In this document: positions 1 to 4,902 of the stretch, one piece after another
How positions within the stretch are numbered: the first letter of the stretch is position 1
Layout: every line of letters starts with the position of its first letter
Source: DASSUW01 sp035717845
GTDB taxonomy: Bacteria > Actinomycetota > Thermoleophilia > Solirubrobacterales > Solirubrobacteraceae
Direction: 5' to 3'
DNA length: 6,069 nucleotides
Assembly (NCBI GenBank): GCA_035717845.1
Contig: DASTIC010000239.1
Coordinates: 1-6,069 of the forward strand
Position numbers and translations under genes: made by a program
The notes under the pieces: generated by a model
The model's input: the letters and a program-made list of their open reading frames with translations, nothing else
Told to the model about the DNA's origin: nothing
Databases searched by the model: none

Positions 1-365
1 AGCGAGGCGGACCCTGCGAGCAGCGTCCGTTCCACCTCTCCGAGCCAGCCGCGGGAGACCGCGATCGCCAGCAGGAAGCAGAGGCCGAGCACGACCGCCG
101 CACCACCGACCCACGCGAGCAGCCGCCCGCCGAGCAGATCCTCGAGCTCGAGGCGTGGCGCAGCCGGCGCGGGAGCGGCCGGCGGCGGAGGCGGGTCCGC
201 CGGGGGAGCGGCCTCATCGCTCACGAGCGTCCCCGGGCGGCGCCGAGCGTTGGGCAGCGGGTGGTGCAGCTCCACGGGCGCCGGCCAGCGCCAGGCCTTG
301 CCGGTGCTTGCCTCCAGCGCGGCCGTCCTGGCCTCGAGCGCGTCGAGCCGTGCCTCGATCGTCAC
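1..365 (-). CDS. DUF2339-family predicted membrane protein, N-terminal part (runs off the left edge)
   Basis: Seen: a minus-strand frame is open from GTG at 365 to the window edge (121 codons, no stop). Residues 3-20 form a short leucine/alanine heptad-like helix (LDALEARTAALEA). Residues about 53-70 are a Pro/Ala-rich linker. A conserved-looking block follows (LEDLLGGRLLAWVGGAAVVL, residues 72-91) and leads into a first membrane segment at about 84-103, then RGWLGEVERTLLAG. Known: DUF2339 proteins have a coiled-coil or proline-rich N terminus, then an E-x-x-x-G-x-R-L-L motif and many membrane helices; their function is not established. The GTG at 365 is preferred because GAGG (377-374) lies 8 nt upstream; an in-frame GTG at 374 is an alternative. 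The gene is divergent from the TetR repressor and shares its operators, so it is probably a target of that repressor. The family call rests on only the first 121 residues. Confidence 0.72.
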   Translation of the reverse strand, partial: MTIEARLDALEARTAALEASTGKAWRWPAPVELHHPLPNARRRPGTLVSDEAAPPADPPPPPAAPAPAAPRLELEDLLGGRLLAWVGGAAVVLGLCFLLAIAVSRGWLGEVERTLLAGSAS

Positions 366-379
366 GTGTCTCACCTCAT

Positions 380-404
380 CCTTGTTGACCATCGGTCGAC
401 AAGG
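380..404. promoter_or_regulatory. TetR-type operator 1 (25-bp palindrome)
   Basis: Arms CCTTGTTGACC (380-390) and GGTCGACAAGG (394-404) flank a 3-bp centre ATC and are complementary except for one position. The site covers the -10 edge and predicted start of the DUF2339 promoter. Its reverse complement is nearly repeated in operator 2. Palindromes of this size next to a divergent tetR gene are typical binding sites of a TetR dimer or pair of dimers. Confidence 0.75.
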
Positions 405-430
405 CTAGCACGCTGTCGACCATCGGTCAA
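402..430 (-). promoter_or_regulatory. Promoter of the DUF2339 gene (-35 TTGACC, -10 TAGCCT)
   Basis: Read on the minus strand, TTGACC (430-425) is followed by a 17-bp spacer and TAGCCT (407-402), preceded by TGC as in an extended -10 element. This predicts a start near 395 and a leader of about 30 nt before the GTG at 365. The -35 lies inside operator 2 and the -10 overlaps the edge of operator 1, so repressor binding would block it. This is from motif reading only. Confidence 0.6.
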
Positions 431-435
431 CAAGG
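411..435. promoter_or_regulatory. TetR-type operator 2 (25 bp, inverted copy of operator 1)
   Basis: The core arms GTCGACC (415-421) and GGTCAAC (425-431) flank ATC, with one mismatch between the arms. The reverse complement of 411-435 matches operator 1 at the first eleven bases (CCTTGTTGACC) and again over GGTCGACA. The centres of the two sites (392 and 423) are 31 bp apart, about three helical turns, so both would lie on the same DNA face. This site covers the -35 region of both divergent promoters. Confidence 0.72.
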
Positions 436-444
436 TGCTAGGGT
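416..444 (+). promoter_or_regulatory. Promoter of tetR (-35 TCGACC, -10 TAGGGT)
   Basis: TCGACC (416-421), a 17-bp spacer, then TAGGGT (439-444) with an upstream TGC (436-438). This has the same architecture as the opposing promoter, including the shared GTGCTAG. The predicted transcription start is about 451, immediately before the ATG at 452, which suggests a leaderless or near-leaderless tetR mRNA. Operator 2 covers the -35 and most of the spacer, which fits autorepression. Confidence 0.5.
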
Positions 445-451
445 GCCCGTG

Positions 452-1045
452 ATGAGCGAGCCGGCGTACACGCGGCTGGACGTCGACGAGCGTCGGCGCC
501 GGCTGCTGGACCTCGGCGCCGACCTCTTCGCGCGCCATCCCTACGACGAGCTCTCGATGGCCCGGATCGCCCGCGAGGCGGGGATCTCGAAGGCGCTGCT
601 CTACCACTACTTCCCGTCAAAGCAGGCCTACTTCGCGGCCACGCTCGAGCAGGCGGCGGCCGAGCTCGCGCAGGCGACGGCCCCCGACCCAGAGCTGCCG
701 CCGGCCGAGCAGCTGGCCGGTAGCCTCGACGCCTACCTGACCTGGATAGAGGAGCACGCGGACGCGTACACGAAGCTGTTCCCGAGCATCGGGGCCGTGC
801 CCGAGGTGCGGGAGCTGGTCGATCGCGTGCGCGACGAGACGGCGCAGCGGATCGTCGACGGGATCGCGGCCGGCGAGCCCGGCCCGGCGCTCCGTGCCGC
901 CGTGCGCGGGTGGCTGTGGTTCATCGACGGCGCCGTGCTCGACTGGCTCGAGCACCGCGAGATGGACCGCGCCCGGCTGCACGGGCTCCTGCTCGGCACG
1001 CTGCTGGGTGCCGTCACCGCCTCCGGCGAGCCGCTCTCGCTCTAG
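452..1045 (+). CDS. TetR/AcrR-family transcriptional repressor
   Basis: A 197-residue DNA-binding regulator, a usual size for the family. Seen: the N-terminal TetR helix-turn-helix spans about residues 13-60. It includes LLDLGADLFARHPYDELSM (18-36), IAREAGISKALLYHYFPSKQ (39-58) and the recognition-helix signature ISKALLYHYF (45-54). The remaining residues, about 65-197, form the variable ligand-binding and dimerisation part, with WLWFIDGAVLDWLEH near the end; the ligand cannot be inferred. Start choice: in-frame GTGs at 443 and 449 would put the -10 hexamer (439-444) inside or against the coding region, so ATG 452 is preferred; it is probably leaderless. The gene is divergent from a DUF2339 membrane protein with two shared operators, so autoregulation and control of that neighbour are the inferred role. 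Its stop overlaps that of convergent upp. Confidence 0.93.
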   Translation: MSEPAYTRLDVDERRRRLLDLGADLFARHPYDELSMARIAREAGISKALLYHYFPSKQAYFAATLEQAAAELAQATAPDPELPPAEQLAGSLDAYLTWIEEHADAYTKLFPSIGAVPEVRELVDRVRDETAQRIVDGIAAGEPGPALRAAVRGWLWFIDGAVLDWLEHREMDRARLHGLLLGTLLGAVTASGEPLSL

Positions 1046-1671
1046 CGATCGGTGCCGAAGATGCGGTCGCCGGCGTCGCCGAGGCCGGGGCGGATGTAGC
1101 CGTTGCCGTCGAGCTCGCGGTCGAGGGCGGCGGTGAGGATCGGCACCTCCGGGTGGGCGGTGCGGAGCGCTTTCACGCCCTCGGGGGCGGCGACGAGGCA
1201 CACGAACGTGAGCCGCTGGGCGCCGGCGCGCTTGAGGCGCGCGATCGCCTGCGTCGCGCTCCCGCCCGTGGCGAGCATCGGGTCGACGACGAAGACCTCG
1301 GCCTCGGCCACGCCGCGCGGGATGTTCTCGTAGTAGCCGACCGGCCGCAGCGCCTCCTCGTCGCGGTACATCCCGAGGTGGCCCACGCGGGCGTCGGGGA
1401 CGAGCCGCAGGAAGCCGTCGACCAGCCCGAGGCCGGCGCGCAGGATCGCGACGAGCACGACCTCGTCGGCGAGCCGCAACCCCTCGGCGCTCTCCAGCGG
1501 GGTCTCGAGCTGGTACTCGTCCGGCCGCAGCCCCCGCATCGCCTCGTAGGCGAGGATCATCGCGGCGTCGACCAGCGTCTGCCGGAACACGCCGTGCGGG
1601 GTCGTGCGGTCGCGGAGGATCGAGACGAGCCGGCGGAGCAGCACGTGGTCGACGACGGTCACGCCATCCAT
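1042..1671 (-). CDS. upp: Uracil phosphoribosyltransferase
   Basis: A cytosolic salvage enzyme: uracil + PRPP gives UMP + PPi. It is 209 residues, essentially the standard Upp length. Seen: an N terminus of the usual type (VTVVDH, residues 4-9), ILRAGLGLVDG (76-86), the PRPP-binding loop VVDPMLATGGSATQAI (128-143), and the C-terminal uracil-binding signature GYIRPGLGDAGDRIFGT (191-207). The frame stays open upstream to 1812, but homology begins at ATG 1671, so the longer form is rejected. No Shine-Dalgarno precedes the ATG; a TACGTT hexamer (1685-1680) in the right place for a -10 suggests a leaderless mRNA. The gene is divergent from the nucleoside operon, whose pyrimidine phosphorylase produces its substrate. 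It ends convergently against tetR, sharing CTAG. Confidence 0.97.
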   Translation of the reverse strand: MDGVTVVDHVLLRRLVSILRDRTTPHGVFRQTLVDAAMILAYEAMRGLRPDEYQLETPLESAEGLRLADEVVLVAILRAGLGLVDGFLRLVPDARVGHLGMYRDEEALRPVGYYENIPRGVAEAEVFVVDPMLATGGSATQAIARLKRAGAQRLTFVCLVAAPEGVKALRTAHPEVPILTAALDRELDGNGYIRPGLGDAGDRIFGTDR

Positions 1672-1679
1672 GGCGCGGG

Positions 1680-1685
1680 AACGTA
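1680..1685 (-). promoter_or_regulatory. Possible -10 element of upp (TACGTT)
   Basis: On the minus strand TACGTT (1685-1680) fits TAnnnT. It would start transcription at about 1673-1671, right at the upp ATG, which fits the lack of a ribosome binding site. No convincing -35 is seen 17 bp upstream. An alternative is TTGACG (1728-1723) with CACGAT (1705-1700), which would give a short leader. Weak evidence. Confidence 0.25.
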
Positions 1686-1719
1686 CTAGGCGGCGGCGAT
1701 CGTGGGCTCGCCGCCGGCG

Positions 1720-1758
1720 AACGTCAACTGCGGCTGGGTAGGGAGGTGGCGGAGTGTC
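1720..1758 (+). repeat. Left inverted repeat (about 38 bp, imperfect)
   Basis: The 13-bp AACGTCAACTGCG (1720-1732) is exactly complementary to 1899-1911. After an 8-nt unmatched stretch (6 nt on the other side) come GGGAG (1741-1745), four unmatched bases, and CGGAGTGTC (1750-1758). The same block order occurs in the reverse complement of 1875-1911. Some 27 positions match in the same order. Confidence 0.7.
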
Positions 1759-1774
1759 ACGGTTTCGACACTCC
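1751..1774. repeat. Small inverted repeat GGAGTGTC / GACACTCC
   Basis: GGAGTGTC (1751-1758) and GACACTCC (1767-1774) are perfectly complementary across an 8-nt loop. It could fold as an 8-bp hairpin or act as a protein-binding palindrome. It shares the AGTGTC/GACACT half-site with the hairpin at 1783-1825 and with 1875-1880. Confidence 0.55.
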
Positions 1775-1782
1775 AGATTCGC

Positions 1783-1825
1783 GTGGGGTTGGGAAGTGTC
1801 GTATAGCGACACTTTCCAGACCCAC
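1783..1825. repeat. Long central hairpin with AGTGTCG TATAG CGACACT core
   Basis: GTGGG (1783-1787) pairs with CCCAC (1821-1825). Then come a G/A mismatch, a T-G wobble and a T-A pair. Then GGGAAGTGTCG (1791-1801) pairs with CGACACTTTCC (1807-1817), with one G-T wobble and a 5-nt loop TATAG. This makes a stem of about 19 with one mismatch. No T-run follows on either strand and the flanking genes diverge, so it is not a normal intrinsic terminator. It is likely the core of a repeat element or an operator. Confidence 0.6.
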
Positions 1826-1874
1826 TACTTTCCGGAGCGGCTCGACCTGCAACGAAACGCTCGCGGATTGCCAC

Positions 1875-1911
1875 GACACTCCGGGCTCTCCCTCAATGCG
1901 CAGTTGACGTT
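1875..1911 (-). repeat. Right inverted repeat (about 37 bp, imperfect)
   Basis: Read on the minus strand this gives AACGTCAACTGCG (1911-1899), then GGGAG (1892-1888), then CGGAGTGTC (1883-1875). It mirrors the left repeat. The -10-like TAGGCT and the start of the CYTH-cytidine deaminase gene lie immediately outside it. Confidence 0.7.
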
Positions 1912-1916
1912 AGGCT
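1911..1916 (+). promoter_or_regulatory. Possible -10 element of the nucleoside operon (TAGGCT)
   Basis: TAGGCT fits TAnnnT and lies 7 bp before the GTG at 1924, which would give a leaderless transcript for the operon's first gene. No Shine-Dalgarno sequence is present before that GTG, in agreement. No clear -35 exists 17 bp upstream. The hexamer overlaps the last base of the right inverted repeat and part of the 12-bp direct repeat. Confidence 0.4.
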
Positions 1917-1923
1917 CGCCGCC

Positions 1924-2829
1924 GTGGCTGGCCTCCGCCGAAACGTCGAGCTCAAGGCGCACGACCCAGACCCCGAGCGGTCGCTGGCGATCGCGCGCGA
2001 GCTCGGTGCAAGCGACGAGGGCGTCCTCAGGCAGCGCGACACGTACTTCCGGACTCGGCAGGGGCGGCTGAAGCTGCGCGAGGAGGAGCCCGGCGGGTCG
2101 GTGCTGATCCAGTACGACCGCCCGGACGCGGCGGCCGCGCGCGAGAGCCGGTATCGGCTCACGAAGGTCGCCGACCCGGACGCGCTGCGGGCGTCGCTCG
2201 ACGCGGCGCTCGGCACGCTCGTCGTCGTCGACAAGCAGCGCCGTCTGCTGCTCCACGACGGCGTGCGGATCCACCTCGACACCGTCGCCGGGCTCGGCTC
2301 GTTCGTGGAGCTCGAGGGCGTCGCGCCGCCCGACTCCGACCTCGGCCCTGAGCGCGAGAAGGTTGCACGGCTCAGCGACGCGCTCGGGATCGAGGAGATC
2401 CTCACCGACTCGTACTCGGACCAGCTGCTCGGGCCTGACGCGCTCGTCGCCGCCGCCGCCGACGCGATGGCGCGGGCCTACGCGCCCTACTCGCGGTACA
2501 AGGTCGGCGCCGCGCTGCGCGCCGACGACGGCTCCATCCACGCGGGCGCGAACGTCGAGAATGCCGCCTACCCGCAGGGGCAGTGCGCCGAGGCGTCGGC
2601 GATCGGCGTGATGGTGGCCGCCGGCCGGAGCCGGATCGTCGAGGCGGTGGTGGTCGCCGGCTCCGACACGCTGTGCGTCCCCTGCGGCGGCTGCCGCCAG
2701 CGGCTGCGCGAGTTCATGCCGCTCGACGCCACCATCCACCTCTGCTCGGCGGCGGGGGAGCGGCGCACGACGACGCTCGGCGAGCTGCTGCCGCTCTCGT
2801 TCGGACCGGAGTTCCTGCCCGACGCATGA
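1924..2829 (+). CDS. Fusion protein: N-terminal CYTH domain and C-terminal cytidine deaminase
   Basis: A 301-residue two-domain protein in one uninterrupted frame. Residues 5-169 are a CYTH (CyaB/thiamine triphosphatase) domain: NVELK (7-11), RDTYF (38-42), KLR (50-52), ESRYR (74-78), KQRR (104-107), HLDTVAGLGSFVELEG (117-132) and the usual end SYSDQLL (163-169). The family hydrolyses or cyclises organic triphosphates in a charged tunnel; the substrate here is unknown. Residues 172-301 are a complete tetramer-class cytidine deaminase, (deoxy)cytidine to (deoxy)uridine. They show YAPYSRYKVGAAL (186-198), NVEN (210-213), the catalytic/zinc C221-A-E223, and the zinc pair P253-C-G-G-C257. The domains abut with hardly any linker. 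An ATG at 2467 would cut into the deaminase fold, so separate translation is unlikely. The stop overlaps the pnp start by 4 bp. The deaminase activity is confident; the CYTH activity is not. Confidence 0.93.
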   Translation: MAGLRRNVELKAHDPDPERSLAIARELGASDEGVLRQRDTYFRTRQGRLKLREEEPGGSVLIQYDRPDAAAARESRYRLTKVADPDALRASLDAALGTLVVVDKQRRLLLHDGVRIHLDTVAGLGSFVELEGVAPPDSDLGPEREKVARLSDALGIEEILTDSYSDQLLGPDALVAAAADAMARAYAPYSRYKVGAALRADDGSIHAGANVENAAYPQGQCAEASAIGVMVAAGRSRIVEAVVVAGSDTLCVPCGGCRQRLREFMPLDATIHLCSAAGERRTTTLGELLPLSFGPEFLPDA

Positions 2830-3626
2830 GCGCCGTCGACGTCATCCGCGAGCGCGCCCCCGGCTTCGAGCCGGCGCTCGGGATCATCCTCGGCTCGGGT
2901 CTCGGCGCCGTCGCCGAGGCGCTCGAGGACCCGGTGACGATTCCGTACGGCGACCTCCCGGGCTTCCCGCAGCCGGGCGTGGCCGGCCACGCCGGCTCGC
3001 TCTCGCGCGGCACGCTCTCCGGCCTCCCGGTCGCGATCCTCCAGGGGCGCCGCCACGTCTACGAGAGCGGCGACGCGGCCGGCATGCGGATCCCCGTCCG
3101 GACGCTGAAGGCGGCCGGCGCCCGCGCGCTGCTGGCCACCAACGCCGCCGGCTCGCTGCGCGCCGACGTCGGCCCGGGGTCGCTGATGGCGATCAGCGAC
3201 CACATCAACCTGCTCGGCGTCAACCCGCTCACCGGCCCCAACGACGACGAGATCGGACCGCGGTTCCCGAGTCTCCAGGACGCCTACGACCCCGAGCTCC
3301 GGCGGGCGCTCCACCGCGCCGCGCAGGCGCTCGGCATCAGCCTCGCGGAGGGCGTGTACCTCGCCACGGCGGGGCCGAGCTTCGAGACCCCGGCCGAGAT
3401 CCGCGCCTTCCGCAGGCTGGGGGCGGACGCGGTCGGCATGTCGACCGTCCCCGAGGTCATCCTCGCCCGCCACGCCGGCCTCGGCGTCGCCGCCGTGTCG
3501 GCGATCACCAACCTCGCCGAGGGCATGGGCGGCGAGGCGCTCTCGCACGAGCAGACGCTCCGATTCGCCGCCACCGCGGCCGAGGACCTCACCCGACTGA
3601 TCATCGAGTTCTGTGCTGGCTTCTGA
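2826..3626 (+). CDS. Purine nucleoside phosphorylase (trimeric, 6-oxopurine type)
   Basis: Phosphorolysis of (deoxy)inosine and (deoxy)guanosine to base plus (deoxy)ribose-1-phosphate, in the cytosol. It is 266 residues, typical of the trimeric PNP family. Seen: phosphate loop ILGSGLG (21-27), GHAG (54-57), QGRRHVYE (73-80), NAAGSL (106-111), GPSFETPAEIR (183-193), the purine-site segment GADAVGMSTVPEV (199-211), ITN (227-229) and H241. By alignment to human PNP from memory, E187, M205, N229 and H241 correspond to E201, M219, N243 and H257. The Asn fits preference for 6-oxopurines over adenosine, so adenosine must first be deaminated by the add product downstream. The ATG overlaps the preceding stop (ATGA) with no close ribosome site, suggesting translational coupling. 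The 3' end overlaps the next gene by 14 bp. Confidence 0.96.
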   Translation: MSAVDVIRERAPGFEPALGIILGSGLGAVAEALEDPVTIPYGDLPGFPQPGVAGHAGSLSRGTLSGLPVAILQGRRHVYESGDAAGMRIPVRTLKAAGARALLATNAAGSLRADVGPGSLMAISDHINLLGVNPLTGPNDDEIGPRFPSLQDAYDPELRRALHRAAQALGISLAEGVYLATAGPSFETPAEIRAFRRLGADAVGMSTVPEVILARHAGLGVAAVSAITNLAEGMGGEALSHEQTLRFAATAAEDLTRLIIEFCAGF

Positions 3627-4902
3627 GGTCATCCGCCGCAAGCGCGACGGCCGCGCGCTCAGCGCCGAGGAGATCGGGTTCCTCGTCGCCGGCATCACCG
3701 ACGGCTCGCTGTCGGACGCCCAGGTGGGGGCGCTCGCGATGGCGATGTTCCTGCGCGGGATGGAGAACGACGAGCGGGTGGCGCTGACCTCGGCGATGAC
3801 CCGCTCCGGCGAGGTCCTGGAGTGGGACCTCGACCGGCCGGTGCTGGACAAGCACTCGACCGGCGGCGTCGGGGACAAGGTCTCGCTCATGCTGGCGCCG
3901 ATCGTGGCCGCGTGCGGGGGCGCGGTGCCGATGATCTCGGGGCGCGGCCTCGGTCACACCGGCGGCACGCTCGACAAGCTCGACAGCGTGCCCGGATACG
4001 TCAGCACGCCCGACGTCGAGCGGCTGCGGAAGGTGGTCGCCGACGTCGGCTGCGCGATCGTCGGCCAGACCGCCGAGGTCGCGCCCGCCGACCGCCGCCT
4101 GTACGCCATCCGCGACGCCACCGGGACGGTGGAGTCGCTGCCCCTGATCGTCGCCTCGATCCTCTCCAAGAAGCTGGCGGCCGGGCTCGACGCGCTGGTC
4201 ATGGACGTCAAGTTCGGCTCGGGCGCGTTCATGGCCCGGCGGGAGGCCGCCGAGGAGCTGGCCCGCGCGCTGGTCGACGTCGCCGGCGGGGCCGGGCTGC
4301 CGACCGTCGCGCTCCTGACCGACATGGACGAGGTGCTGGGCACCACGGCGGGCAACGCCGTCGAGGTGCGGGAGGCGATCGACTACCTGACCGGCACCCG
4401 GGAGCCGCGGCTGCACGAGGTGACGATGGCGCTCGCGGCATCGCTGATCGAGCAGGGCGGCCTGGCGGAGGACGGCCGCGCCGCCGCCGAGCAGGCCCTC
4501 GAGTCGGGCGCCGCCGCCGAGCGGTTCGCCGCCATGGTCGCCGCGCTCGGCGGCCCGAGCGACTTCGTCGAGCGCCCCGACCTGCCCACGGCGCCCGTGA
4601 CCCGCGCCGCCGCGCCCGAGCGCCCGGGGGTCGTCACCGCCATGGACTGCCGCGCCGTCGGCCTCGTCGTGACCGGGCTCGGCGGCAACCGCCGCCGCGA
4701 GGACGACGTCATCGACCCCGCCGTCGGCCTCACCGAGGTCGCCGCCGTCGGCGCCGAGGTCGGCCCCGACCGCCCGCTCGCGGTCGTCCACGCCGCGACC
4801 CAGGCCGCCGCCGACGAGGCCGCCGCCGCCCTCCGGGCCGCCACCACGGTGGGCGACGAGGCGCCCGCCGAGCGGCCCGTGATCGCCGGGAGGATCGCGT
4901 GA
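3613..4902 (+). CDS. deoA: Thymidine phosphorylase / pyrimidine-nucleoside phosphorylase
   Basis: Phosphorolysis of thymidine and deoxyuridine (uridine too if Pdp-like) to base plus pentose-1-phosphate. It is 429 residues, full length for the family. Seen: an N terminus as in homologues (VIRRKRDGRALS, 6-17); the phosphate site DKHSTGGVGDKVS (79-91); the family signature SGRGLGHTGGTLDKLD (109-124); YAIRDATGTVESLP (164-177); ASILSKKLAAG (181-191); and a C-terminal PYNP_C-like domain from about residue 340. H81, R167, S182 and K186 fit E. coli DeoA H85, R171, S186 and K190. M107 sits where, as I recall, thymidine phosphorylases have Met and broad-specificity enzymes Lys, which leans toward DeoA. 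The last signature residue is D124 where E is usual. GTG 3613 overlaps pnp by 14 bp and gives the expected N terminus. The C-terminal third is very Ala/Arg-rich, a GC effect. Confidence 0.95.
   Translation: MLASEVIRRKRDGRALSAEEIGFLVAGITDGSLSDAQVGALAMAMFLRGMENDERVALTSAMTRSGEVLEWDLDRPVLDKHSTGGVGDKVSLMLAPIVAACGGAVPMISGRGLGHTGGTLDKLDSVPGYVSTPDVERLRKVVADVGCAIVGQTAEVAPADRRLYAIRDATGTVESLPLIVASILSKKLAAGLDALVMDVKFGSGAFMARREAAEELARALVDVAGGAGLPTVALLTDMDEVLGTTAGNAVEVREAIDYLTGTREPRLHEVTMALAASLIEQGGLAEDGRAAAEQALESGAAAERFAAMVAALGGPSDFVERPDLPTAPVTRAAAPERPGVVTAMDCRAVGLVVTGLGGNRRREDDVIDPAVGLTEVAAVGAEVGPDRPLAVVHAATQAAADEAAAALRAATTVGDEAPAERPVIAGRIA
4888..4893 (+). promoter_or_regulatory. Ribosome binding site fixing the add start (GGGAGG)
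   Basis: GGGAGG lies 5 nt before the GTG at 4899, inside the end of deoA. It selects this GTG over the in-frame ATG at 4950, which has no comparable site. Confidence 0.7.

Larger units (their letters stand above)
1705..1924. mobile_element. Candidate MITE-like palindromic element in the upp / CYTH-cdd intergenic region
   Basis: Seen: a nested arrangement. Outermost is a 12-bp direct repeat GGCTCGCCGCCG (1705-1716 and 1913-1924). Inside it are perfect 13-bp inverted repeats AACGTCAACTGCG (1720-1732) and CGCAGTTGACGTT (1899-1911). These continue inward with matching blocks GGGAG and CGGAGTGTC on both sides. A long central hairpin and no credible ORF complete the unit. This is the layout expected of a short non-autonomous transposon: target duplication, terminal inverted repeats, non-coding core. 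Against this, the direct repeat is GC-rich and the gap between direct and inverted repeats differs (3 bp left, 1 bp right). The alternative is a shared regulatory region for two divergent pyrimidine-salvage units. No transposase is present. Confidence 0.42.

Noticed and set aside
371..620. Minus-strand frames opposite the tetR 5' end
   Set aside because: They read through the operator/promoter region and the antisense of the HTH domain. They show no motif, and the promoter for the leftward gene lies inside them.
1672..1812. N-terminal extension of upp upstream of ATG 1671
   Set aside because: The extra 47 residues have no relation to Upp, whose homology and standard length begin at 1671, and they run through the repeat-rich intergenic DNA.
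1783..1825. Intrinsic transcription terminator
   Set aside because: The hairpin is strong, but no T-run follows on either strand, and both flanking genes are transcribed away from it.
2583..2825. Upstream extension of the pnp frame inside the cytidine deaminase
   Set aside because: The translated extension is an Arg-rich shadow of the deaminase; PNP homology starts at the ATG at 2826.
3822..4898. Long upstream extension of the adenosine deaminase frame through deoA
   Set aside because: The extension is Arg/Gly/Ala-rich out-of-frame reading of deoA. Adenosine deaminase homology and a strong GGGAGG site begin at GTG 4899.
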